Shown here in pieces: positions 7,962 through 13,955 of a stretch of DNA of 13,955 nucleotides (within the stretch, counting starts at the first letter, position 1; each line of letters opens with the position of its first letter). The translations under genes and the position numbers were made by a program. The DNA is from Desulfovibrio sp. Its GTDB lineage: Bacteria; Desulfobacterota; Desulfovibrionia; Desulfovibrionales; Desulfovibrionaceae. Location of the stretch: contig VSMX01000054.1 of NCBI GenBank assembly GCA_009773975.1, forward strand, positions 1 to 13,955. Direction: 5' to 3'. Below the pieces are notes generated by a model, which saw only the letters and a program-made list of their open reading frames with translations, did no database searches and was not told where the DNA came from.

Positions 7962-7973
7962 TTGAGCGCTCAA
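7962..7973. promoter_or_regulatory. Palindrome TTGAGCGCTCAA, possible operator of the fumarate operon
   Basis: A perfect 12-base inverted repeat centred about 45 bases upstream of the fumA start and about 25 bases upstream of its ribosome site. That places it near the expected transcription start of the seven-gene operon. Perfect symmetry in an otherwise AT-rich spacer suggests a dimeric repressor site, but the regulator is unknown. Confidence 0.35.
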
Positions 7974-8220
7974 ACAGTTTTATGATTCTGGAATCTGGCG
8001 CAAGAAAAACGTTAACCAGAAATTAATGTGTTCTGAAAAAGCTAATGCGCTTTATTTCACAAAGCAAGCAAAAAATGGTAAAAATTTAAATAAATTTTTT
8101 GACATACTCCCAAATTGTATTATTCCACAAATTGGGCAAATATTAAATCGGTTTCCACCCTGTAAATCAATGCTTCTGAGCCCCAAATAAACCATGTATT
8201 ATCCGCATTCCGACAAAAGA

Positions 8221-8254
8221 GTTAAGATAAAAGGCAAATTGCCGTTAAGATAAA
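8221..8254. repeat. Direct repeat pair flanking a palindrome
   Basis: Two exact copies of GTTAAGATAAA lie at 8221-8231 and 8244-8254, a 23-base period. Between them is the inverted repeat GGCAAATTGCC (8233-8243). The cluster ends 27 bases before the start codon of the LpdD-like gene, so it sits in the promoter or the 5' leader. Paired 11-base direct repeats are typical of winged-helix response regulators, but no regulator gene is in view. Confidence 0.45.
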
Positions 8255-8281
8255 TAAATCATCAGATACAAGGGAGAAGAA

Positions 8282-8671
8282 ATGAAAGAACAAGGTGCCA
8301 GTTTCATGTGTCAAACTTCACAAATTTCCATTCGTAAATTGATTCTTACCCATGGTCGCATTCGTCTGGAGCTGGATGCATTCTGGCAGGGTGAAGATTT
8401 GCAGGTTATGCTTTATGGCGGCGAGCCGCATATCGGCGCGGTTGCGCTTGCCAGTCCTGGTTCGGGCGCATTGCTGATTGTGCTCCCCGGGCACAGGGAA
8501 GGCCCGCTTGCCAGGGAAATGGCGGAAAGTTTGGCCCAGGCTTTGAATTGCAAGGTGTGCGTAACTTGCGGAATACACTACAATGAAATTAATCAACAGG
8601 AAATCGGTCTTGTTCTGGGCTGCGCGGATGAATTGTGCCAGAAGCTTATCGAGGGTATAACAAAATGGTAG
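8282..8671 (+). CDS. LpdD-like (prenylated-flavin chaperone family) protein
   Basis: A 129-residue soluble protein. The motifs GGEPHIGAVALASPG (46-60), LIVLPGHREGPLAREMAESL (65-84) and CGIHYNEINQQEIG (96-109) recall the LpdD family, the small partner subunit of UbiD-type gallate decarboxylases that is now viewed as a prenylated-FMN chaperone. This recognition is from memory of the family pattern. AGGGAG five bases before the ATG supports the start. Six cysteines in so short a protein (10, 90, 93, 96, 114, 119), three of them in the order C-x2-C-x2-C, could bind metal or be coincidence. No UbiD or UbiX gene is in the window. The next gene starts 61 bases downstream on the same strand with no terminator between, so the two are probably co-transcribed. 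Confidence 0.6.
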   Translation: MKEQGASFMCQTSQISIRKLILTHGRIRLELDAFWQGEDLQVMLYGGEPHIGAVALASPGSGALLIVLPGHREGPLAREMAESLAQALNCKVCVTCGIHYNEINQQEIGLVLGCADELCQKLIEGITKW

Positions 8672-8732
8672 GAGAGCCAGCATTAAGCTATCAATATTGA
8701 ATATTGAATGCGGTTTCAAAAAGGTAGATTAC

Positions 8733-10259
8733 GTGAAAAAATTTTTTCTTTGCTTGTTTGTTCTGCTTATTGTGGGTTGCGGAGCCGCATATTTTGCTGT
8801 GCCCCCCCTTGTTGAAAATGCTGTAAGGCAAAATCTGGAACAACTGCCGGCTGTATTGAATCAGCCGGGAAGGGCAAACTTTTCCACGCCCGAAATCGGC
8901 AAGATCGATTTTGAGCCCTTAAGCCGCACCCTGACCATTGAAAAAACAATTCTGAAAGGCATGGTGGAAGACGGCAAGCCAGGAAAAATCCATATGGTTT
9001 GCCGTATTGGGGAAGTCCAGGGCACAATGCCCTGGCGTCTTCTTTTCCTGCTTGGCCCGATACGAAACGTGGTATCGGAAGAATACGGTTTTGAAACTGT
9101 GTTAAGCGATTTTTTTGGCAAAGATGTTTCATTAAGCCTTGCGCGCGACATGGTTCAGGTTGAGAGCGCAGCAGAAGAAATTTCCGGCAAGAATATCATG
9201 CTTCAGGCCAATGTGCTGGGGTCAATCCTGGATAATCTGCCACTAGACAGTCTGGATATAATTTATGGTCTTGGAGTGGATGATTTTCTGTTGAAAGGCA
9301 TTGGCGGCAATGTTGCTTTAATAAACAATAGCCATATTGTAACACATAAGCTTGGCGCATTGCGAATTTCGGATTGGCGCGGCCAGGTTGCCAAAAATAT
9401 TTCCATTACAAATCTGACACTTGAAGAACAAACGCGCAAGAATATTTTCAGCATTGAAAAAATTGATCTTGATACTGTCACATTGCCGGAAATGCCGCTT
9501 ATGGTGGCGCTGAAAAATGATATCGAAGGTTTTCACCCTGTCGATTCCTGGGACATCTTCCGCCAGATCATGAAGGGAAAGCCAATTGTTTCCCGAAGCA
9601 TCATAAATAATCTCCAAATAGAAGATTATGGGCTAAAGTCCGCAATAATCGACTGGTTTTCCAATAATCCCGCATCCTGGAACATATCCCTGGCAGGATT
9701 GACAATGCCAATCCGTGTGCTGGAAGAAGAAACAGGTCTGAATGTGGCTGGATTGGACAAGTTTGATCTTAATGCGGATCTTGCTGTTGAAGAGGGCGAA
9801 AATTCCCTGTTGAATCACAAGGGGGCTTTCAGATCCCCGGGTCTTGGAGTGCTGGCTTATGAATTTTCAACACCTTCGACGCCTACCAGTGCATTGACAA
9901 TGATGGCGACCAAAATTTCTGGATTCAGACTGGACTATGCTGATAGTGGATTAGTGGCCCGGCTTGCGTCGGGCATTGCTCCCAATGCCCAGGCTGCCAT
10001 GTTCGCATTGAAAATTGCGGCCGGTCATTTTTGCTCCCAACATTCTTCGCAGAATGAAAAATTGCGGGAAGCCATCGAAGACTTTGTGGAGCAACCTGGC
10101 AATCTCGTAATCTGGGCGCGAAAGTCCTTTAGCATGGCTGAAGTTGGCATTCAGGCATATAGGGGGGACTTGGGAAGCATTTTGGGGGCCACCGCTACTC
10201 CTGGAGCGCAAAGTCTTGAAGAGGCAATGAAGTCTTTGAAGAGGCAGGCAAACAAATAG
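8733..10259 (+). CDS. Envelope-anchored protein of unknown function
   Basis: I do not recognise the family. The best start is the GTG at 8733, preceded by AAAAAGG at eight bases; this gives 508 residues beginning MKKFFLCLFVLLIVGC. That N-terminus is a lipoprotein-like signal (IVGC at residues 13-16 fits a lipobox) or a single membrane anchor, since hydrophobic residues continue to about 27. The rest is predicted extracytoplasmic: it is rich in alternating hydrophobic and polar stretches with recurring patterns such as ISDWRG, ISITNLTLEE, INNLQIEDYG and ISLAGLTMP, the look of repeated beta strands as in AsmA-like proteins, though that resemblance is only general. Near the C-terminus (about 450-480) it turns more helical. 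It ends shortly before a strong terminator. Confidence 0.75.
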   Translation: MKKFFLCLFVLLIVGCGAAYFAVPPLVENAVRQNLEQLPAVLNQPGRANFSTPEIGKIDFEPLSRTLTIEKTILKGMVEDGKPGKIHMVCRIGEVQGTMPWRLLFLLGPIRNVVSEEYGFETVLSDFFGKDVSLSLARDMVQVESAAEEISGKNIMLQANVLGSILDNLPLDSLDIIYGLGVDDFLLKGIGGNVALINNSHIVTHKLGALRISDWRGQVAKNISITNLTLEEQTRKNIFSIEKIDLDTVTLPEMPLMVALKNDIEGFHPVDSWDIFRQIMKGKPIVSRSIINNLQIEDYGLKSAIIDWFSNNPASWNISLAGLTMPIRVLEEETGLNVAGLDKFDLNADLAVEEGENSLLNHKGAFRSPGLGVLAYEFSTPSTPTSALTMMATKISGFRLDYADSGLVARLASGIAPNAQAAMFALKIAAGHFCSQHSSQNEKLREAIEDFVEQPGNLVIWARKSFSMAEVGIQAYRGDLGSILGATATPGAQSLEEAMKSLKRQANK

Positions 10260-10302
10260 GATCAGAGATTATTGGGCAGATCGGCTGCATCTTGTTTGCC
10301 AT

Positions 10303-10339
10303 AAAAAAGGCGGAAGTTTATGAAAATTTCCGCCTTTTT
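10303..10339. terminator. Bidirectional Rho-independent terminator
   Basis: AAAAAGGCGGAA and TTCCGCCTTTTT form a GC-cored stem flanked by an A run on one side and a T run on the other, with a loop of about 12 bases. It lies between the convergent envelope-protein gene and metK and can stop transcription from both sides. Confidence 0.88.
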
Positions 10340-10391
10340 ATGGTTGGTTATATGATTTTTTGCAATATTAACCCATACTTGTCACTGGCCG

Positions 10392-11564
10392 CTATACTTT
10401 TGCGGCAGTCTGCAAATCTTTTACAGCATCAGTCTTTTCCCATGTAAATTCAGGAAGTTCCCTGCCAAAATGGCCATAGCAGGAGGTTTTGCTATAGATG
10501 GGCCGTTTTAAATCAAGGCGTTTGGTTATGAAAAATGGCCTGAGGTCAAAGACTTCTCTTACGGCTTTTGTGAGGATTTCATCGGGAATATCTCCACTGC
10601 CACGTGATGAAACCAGTACGCTTACAGGGTCCGCAACGCCGATGCAGTATGCAATCTGCACTTCACATTCGGGAGCCAGACCGGCGGCAACAACATTTTT
10701 TGCAATATAACGCCCCATATATGCTCCGGATCTGTCCACTTTCGATGGATCCTTGCCCGAAAAAGCGCCACCGCCGTGGTGGCCGCTGCCACCATAGGTA
10801 TCCTGAATAATCTTGCGCCCGGTAAGGCCGCAGTCTCCCATTGGGCCACCAACAACAAAACGGCCAGTGGTATTGATAAATATCTCGCAGTCCTTTTCTT
10901 CAAAATAACCACTATTTTCCAGCACAGGGCGTATTACCTGCGATTTGACAGCCTCAATAACATCCGCATGGGATGCATGGGGAGCATGCTGGGTAGAGAC
11001 AACCAGGTTATTAATTCTTACGGGTTTTCCGTCCTGGTATTCAAAGGATACCTGGGTCTTTCCATCAGGCCGGAAAATGTCGACCGTGCCATCCTTGCGG
11101 ACTTTTGCAAGCTGCTGAGACAAAAGATGCGCCCAGTAAATCGGGGCTGGCATAAGGGTAGGAGTTTCATTGCAGGCATAGCCAAACATCATGCCCTGGT
11201 CGCCTGCGCCCTGATCTTCCGCTTTTTCGCGCAAAACACCCTGCGCGATATCGGGGGACTGGTGATCTATTGAAGAAATTACCGAGCATGTTTGCCAGTC
11301 AAAACCCATTTCACTGCTGCTATAGCCAATATTTTTAATGGTTTCCCGAACTACCCTTGGCAAATCCGCATAACCCTTGGTGGTTATTTCGCCGGCGATT
11401 ACAGCCATACCGGTGGTAACCATGGCTTCACAGGCAACATGGGCGTCAGGATCCTGCTCAAGGAGGGTATCAAGAACCGCGTCCGAAATCTGGTCCGCGA
11501 CCTTGTCGGGATGCCCTTCTGTTACTGATTCGCTTGTAAAAAAATATTTTCCCTTGCTATGCAT
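10392..11564 (-). CDS. metK: S-adenosylmethionine synthetase
   Basis: Makes S-adenosylmethionine from methionine and ATP, releasing phosphate and pyrophosphate; a cytoplasmic enzyme. The 390 residues match the usual bacterial length. Signature motifs are SESVTEGHPDKVADQISDA (11-29, ATP and metal site), DHQSPDIAQGV (100-110), GAGDQGMMFGYACNETP (119-135, the first family signature), GPMGDCGLTGRKIIQDTYGG (240-259) and GGGAFSGKDPSKVDRS (264-279, the second signature). AAGGGGA upstream of the ATG supports the start. A spacer of 115 bases separates it from panC on the same strand. I saw no clear riboswitch fold or strong promoter there, so it may have its own weak promoter or be read through from panC. 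All expected motifs are intact. Confidence 0.97.
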   Translation of the reverse strand: MHSKGKYFFTSESVTEGHPDKVADQISDAVLDTLLEQDPDAHVACEAMVTTGMAVIAGEITTKGYADLPRVVRETIKNIGYSSSEMGFDWQTCSVISSIDHQSPDIAQGVLREKAEDQGAGDQGMMFGYACNETPTLMPAPIYWAHLLSQQLAKVRKDGTVDIFRPDGKTQVSFEYQDGKPVRINNLVVSTQHAPHASHADVIEAVKSQVIRPVLENSGYFEEKDCEIFINTTGRFVVGGPMGDCGLTGRKIIQDTYGGSGHHGGGAFSGKDPSKVDRSGAYMGRYIAKNVVAAGLAPECEVQIAYCIGVADPVSVLVSSRGSGDIPDEILTKAVREVFDLRPFFITKRLDLKRPIYSKTSCYGHFGRELPEFTWEKTDAVKDLQTAAKV

Positions 11565-11679
11565 CGAATGTTCCCCTTAATTTCATGATTTATAAAACCA
11601 GGAATAACGCTATACTGTCCATGTTTTATGAAATTGTAAAATATACTCATGTTGAGAATATGTTTGTACTGTGGTTTTT

Positions 11680-12531
11680 TCAGGCCTGCTTAAATTCAAT
11701 ATTATCAATCAGACGTGCCTTGCCAAGTTTTACAGCGCAGGCCATCAGGGCAGCGCCGGACAAATCGGCCAATGGTTCAAGTGACTCTGGATCAACTATC
11801 TCGATATAATCCACTTCTCCATTGGGCAAGTTTGTTTTCCAGTAATCAAGCACAGCATCAATTACCTTGCCAGGGGATTGTTCACCGCTGGCCACTATTT
11901 CACGGGCCAGAAGAAGCCCCTTCCGAATATGGGGGGCTGCCTTGCGTTCTTTCGGTTTCAGATAAACATTCCGGGAAGACATAGCCAGACCGTCGTCCTC
12001 ACGCACTGTTGGTATGGTTACAATTGTGCATGGAACGTTGAGATCACGCACCATGCGCCGGATTATAGCCTGCTGTTGCCAGTCTTTTTGGCCAAAAACA
12101 GCGTAATCTGCACCGGTAAGCAGCATAAGTTTCAAAACGACCGTGCAAACACCCCTGAAATGGATAGGGCGGCTCTTTCCGCACAATCCGGAAGCAAGCG
12201 CAGGGACTTCAACCCAGGTAGCGTGATCAGGGGCATACATGGCCGATGGCTCGGGAATAAAAATAGCATCTGCTCCAATACCCCTGGCTTTTGCGCAGTC
12301 ACTTTCAATGTCTCTGGGATAGGCAGCAAGATCCTCGTGGGGACCAAATTGGGTCGGATTGACAAAGAGACTGACAACAATCCGTTTTGCCAGTTTTCTG
12401 CCGTGCCTGATCAAATCCTCATGGCCTGCATGATAATAGCCCATGGTTGGAGTAAGGGCGATATCATCGCCAGCCTTATGCCAGTCGCGACATAACGAGG
12501 CCAGTTCTTCTGGTTTGGTTAATATCTGCAT
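11680..12531 (-). CDS. panC: Pantothenate synthetase (pantoate--beta-alanine ligase)
   Basis: Joins pantoate and beta-alanine using ATP to make pantothenate, the coenzyme A precursor. The 283 residues cover the whole family length. The nucleotidyl-transferase motif reads PTMGYYHAGHEDL (28-40), where most relatives have PTMGALHEGH; the two essential histidines (34 and 37) remain. Other marks are SLFVNPTQFGPHEDLAAYPR (54-73), GLCGKSRPIHFRGVCTVVLK (115-134), FGQKDWQQ (146-153) and REDDGLAMSSRN (177-188, the KMSKS-like loop). No Shine-Dalgarno site precedes the ATG, but a good promoter does, giving a leader of about 26 bases. panB and panD are not in the window. Confidence 0.96.
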   Translation of the reverse strand: MQILTKPEELASLCRDWHKAGDDIALTPTMGYYHAGHEDLIRHGRKLAKRIVVSLFVNPTQFGPHEDLAAYPRDIESDCAKARGIGADAIFIPEPSAMYAPDHATWVEVPALASGLCGKSRPIHFRGVCTVVLKLMLLTGADYAVFGQKDWQQQAIIRRMVRDLNVPCTIVTIPTVREDDGLAMSSRNVYLKPKERKAAPHIRKGLLLAREIVASGEQSPGKVIDAVLDYWKTNLPNGEVDYIEIVDPESLEPLADLSGAALMACAVKLGKARLIDNIEFKQA

Positions 12532-12564
12532 ATCAAGTTATTGTGATATAGTTGTGGAAAAATT

Positions 12565-12593
12565 CTTATAGCCAAATTATATAAAGTTGTAAA
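12565..12593 (-). promoter_or_regulatory. panC promoter
   Basis: On the minus strand TTTACA, a 17-base spacer and TATAAG fit a sigma-70 promoter well. Transcription would start near 12558, about 26 bases before the panC ATG. Confidence 0.55.
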
Positions 12594-12600
12594 GTCCTGT

Positions 12601-12629
12601 TTGACAAGAGTTTGGCGTATGGGCATAAC
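12601..12629 (+). promoter_or_regulatory. rlmN promoter, possibly giving a leaderless transcript
   Basis: A perfect -35 TTGACA (12601-12606) is followed after 17 bases by CATAAC (12624-12629), four of six matches to the -10 consensus. Transcription would start within a base or two of the rlmN ATG at 12636, which has no ribosome site. The -35 box lies seven bases from the panC -35 box on the other strand. Confidence 0.4.
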
Positions 12630-12635
12630 ACCGGC

Positions 12636-13730
12636 ATGATAAAAGAAAATGAGAAAGATTCTTCCTGTCCCAAAGTCAATTTGCTGGAATACGATTATCC
12701 TGGTCTTGAAAAATTCGTGAAAGAGCTTGGAGAGCCGCCTTTCAGGGCCATGCAGGTCTGGCAGTGGATTTGGCAGAGAATGGCGCGTGATTTTGAACAG
12801 ATGAGCAATATCTCAAAAGTTTGTCGCGCCGAACTTGCTGAAAGAGCTGTTATTGTCTGGCCAGAAATTGAAAGAATTCAGAAATCATCAGACGGTACAA
12901 CCAAGTTTTTACTCCGGCTTGCTGATGGCGAACATGTCGAAACCGTGATAATTCCCTCCGAAGGCCGCGATGGTAAAACGCGCATAAGCCAATGTCTTTC
13001 ATGCCAGGTTGGTTGCGCGATGGGCTGCGCATTTTGCGCGACTGGTCAAATGGGTTTGATTCGCAACATGACAATGGGGGAAATTTTGGGCCAGGTTTTG
13101 GTGGCGCGTGATTATTTGGATGACAGAAGACTGGATTGGCCAATTCTGCGCAATCTTGTTTTTATGGGCATGGGCGAACCACTTGCAAATCTGGACAATG
13201 TACTCCCGGCTTTACAGGTATTAAATCATGACAAAGGGCTGAATTTTTCCCCGCGCCGCATAACTGTTTCGACATGCGGCCTGAAAAACGGCCTTGAGCG
13301 ATTGGGTGAGAGCGGGCTTGCATTTTTGGCAGTCAGCCTCCATGCCCCAGACCAGGATCTGCGTTCCGAGATTATGCCGATTGCTGCAAAATGGCCGCTT
13401 GACAAGATGCTTGATGCCCTTGCGTCCTATCCGCTAAAGACACGTGAACGTATAACGTTTGAATATCTGCTGCTGGGGGGAATTAATGATTCCCCCCGCC
13501 ACGCCAAAAAGCTTGCAGCCCTGATGGGAAAGGTAAAGGGTAAACTTAACCTTATTGTGTATAATTCCTCTCCCGGTTCGGTTTTCAATGCTCCTTCTGA
13601 AGAGGCGGTTCTGGCATTTGAAAAGATACTTTGGAATCACAATATTACGGCTATCAGGCGCAAGAGCAAAGGTGCAGATATCGCGGCCGCCTGCGGCCAG
13701 TTACGTGCGAAATTCAGCCGGCAACAGTAG
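12636..13730 (+). CDS. rlmN: Dual-specificity rRNA/tRNA adenine-C2 methyltransferase RlmN
   Basis: A radical S-adenosylmethionine enzyme that methylates C2 of A2503 in 23S rRNA, and in many bacteria A37 of some tRNAs. The 364 residues carry the [4Fe-4S] motif CAMGCAFC (Cys127, 131, 134), the resolving Cys120, and the methyl-carrying Cys353 in GADIAAACGQL; these match E. coli Cys125/129/132, 118 and 355. Other marks are FMGMGEPLANLDNV, RRITVSTCGL and AVSLHAPD. The ATG at 12636 is the best start: a TTG 24 bases upstream in frame would sit within the promoter, and neither has a Shine-Dalgarno site. The last 17 bases overlap the end of a convergent gene. The related Cfr resistance enzyme methylates C8, but linkage, the GADIAAACGQL ending and overall pattern favour RlmN. 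Confidence 0.95.
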   Translation: MIKENEKDSSCPKVNLLEYDYPGLEKFVKELGEPPFRAMQVWQWIWQRMARDFEQMSNISKVCRAELAERAVIVWPEIERIQKSSDGTTKFLLRLADGEHVETVIIPSEGRDGKTRISQCLSCQVGCAMGCAFCATGQMGLIRNMTMGEILGQVLVARDYLDDRRLDWPILRNLVFMGMGEPLANLDNVLPALQVLNHDKGLNFSPRRITVSTCGLKNGLERLGESGLAFLAVSLHAPDQDLRSEIMPIAAKWPLDKMLDALASYPLKTRERITFEYLLLGGINDSPRHAKKLAALMGKVKGKLNLIVYNSSPGSVFNAPSEEAVLAFEKILWNHNITAIRRKSKGADIAAACGQLRAKFSRQQ

Positions 13731-13955
13731 TCTCGGATGATTTTTTTTCAAAGGGAGGCGGAGGGCGCCAATACCAGAGCAGTGCAAGCAACGGTAAAAG
13801 CCCGGCAAGCTCCGCGCCTTCCCTTGGCATAAATTTGCCCAGGAATGCCCAAAGGATTACGGAGCATGCGCATACCGCAAGCATTAATGCCCATTGCCTT
13901 GCGCTCATGGGATGCGCATGCCACTGGAAAAAGCCAACTGTGCAAATTGCAACCC
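13714..13955 (-). CDS. C-terminal part of an unidentified membrane protein (runs off the right edge)
   Basis: A leftward frame is open from the window edge to a TGA at 13714, about 79 residues. An internal ATG at 13908 exists, but no stop separates it from the edge and it has no ribosome site, so the gene most likely begins beyond the window. Two hydrophobic segments are visible (one starting at QWALMLAVCACSVILWAFLG and one at LAGLLPLLALLWYW), joined by a short polar loop, then a proline-rich polar tail (RPPPPFEKKSS). This looks like the last two membrane helices of a permease or other polytopic protein; the family cannot be named from this much. It is convergent with rlmN and overlaps its end by 17 bases. 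Confidence 0.5.
   Translation of the reverse strand, partial: VAICTVGFFQWHAHPMSARQWALMLAVCACSVILWAFLGKFMPREGAELAGLLPLLALLWYWRPPPPFEKKSSETTVAG

Larger units (their letters stand above)
7924..8281. promoter_or_regulatory. Divergent regulatory spacer between the fumarate operon and the LpdD-like gene
   Basis: This AT-rich stretch of 358 bases has no gene but must contain the promoters of both flanking transcripts. Visible elements are a perfect 12-base palindrome (7962-7973), an imperfect inverted repeat CCCAAATTG/CAAATTGGG (8109-8117 and 8128-8136), and a repeat cluster at 8221-8254. A TTGACA at 8099-8104 lacks a good -10 box at the right distance. TATTAT at 8197-8202 with TTCTGA 17 bases upstream is a weak rightward promoter candidate. 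I could not fix a leftward promoter with confidence. Confidence 0.55.

Noticed and set aside
7030..7965. Rightward frame of 311 codons
   Set aside because: It is antisense to the fumarase alpha gene and would run into the promoter region of that gene.
7985..8010. Sigma-54 promoter upstream of the fumarate operon
   Set aside because: GG and GC pairs are present in both orientations, but not at the required ten-base separation.
8041..8064. CRP/HcpR-like site on the minus strand (TTGTGA followed by GCGCAT)
   Set aside because: Only the left half fits; the right half does not match the TCACAA needed for symmetry.
8689..8710. Tandem ATATTGA copies before the envelope-protein gene
   Set aside because: Two short AT-rich copies are easily due to chance and have no further structure.
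10776..11273. Rightward frame of 165 codons inside metK
   Set aside because: Antisense to an intact and highly conserved gene, with no motifs or ribosome site.
11565..11679. SAM-responsive riboswitch upstream of metK
   Set aside because: The spacer is short and AT-rich and shows no extended pairing; only a 7-base inverted repeat (11580-11586 with 11628-11634) was found.

Overview
The window looks like ordinary chromosome from a member of the Desulfovibrio group (Desulfobacterota), or a close relative with a lower GC content than most cultured Desulfovibrio. Three things point there: a Wolinella/Desulfovibrio-type three-subunit menaquinol:fumarate reductase, a two-subunit class I fumarase fused into the same operon, and a PanC with the variant nucleotide-binding motif MGYYHAGH that I associate with Desulfovibrio. 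I judge base composition by eye as near 50 percent GC in genes, with AT-rich intergenic spacers. The lineage call is inference and the species is not identified.

Left and centre (about 240-7923, minus strand) hold one tight seven-gene operon, read right to left: fumarase alpha, fumarase beta, frdC, frdA, frdB, an aspartate:alanine-exchanger-family transporter and an NAD(P)-dependent malic enzyme. Gaps are 9-45 bases, almost every gene has a clear Shine-Dalgarno site, and a hairpin with a T-rich tail ends the unit. Together the genes form a C4-dicarboxylate module. Malate is dehydrated to fumarate, fumarate is reduced to succinate with menaquinol at the membrane, and malate is decarboxylated to pyruvate to yield reductant. 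The transporter would move C4 acids or amino acids in or out.

At 7924-8281 lies a 358-base divergent spacer rich in short symmetrical motifs. Rightward of it are a gene for a small LpdD-like protein (8282-8671) and a gene for a 508-residue envelope protein of unknown function (8733-10259), probably co-transcribed. A strong bidirectional terminator (10303-10339) separates them from the convergent metK.

Right part: metK and panC read leftward and rlmN reads rightward. panC and rlmN start back-to-back from a compact divergent promoter region in which rlmN may be leaderless. The right edge carries the C-terminal end of an unidentified membrane protein, convergent with and slightly overlapping rlmN. 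The left edge may hold the last codons of another gene.

I see no tRNA, rRNA, CRISPR array, insertion sequence or phage gene. Most of the window is core metabolism. The points most worth a second look are the missing proton-pathway glutamate in FrdC, the structured spacer at 7924-8281, and the LpdD-like plus envelope-protein pair. I do not see good evidence for a wholly new system.
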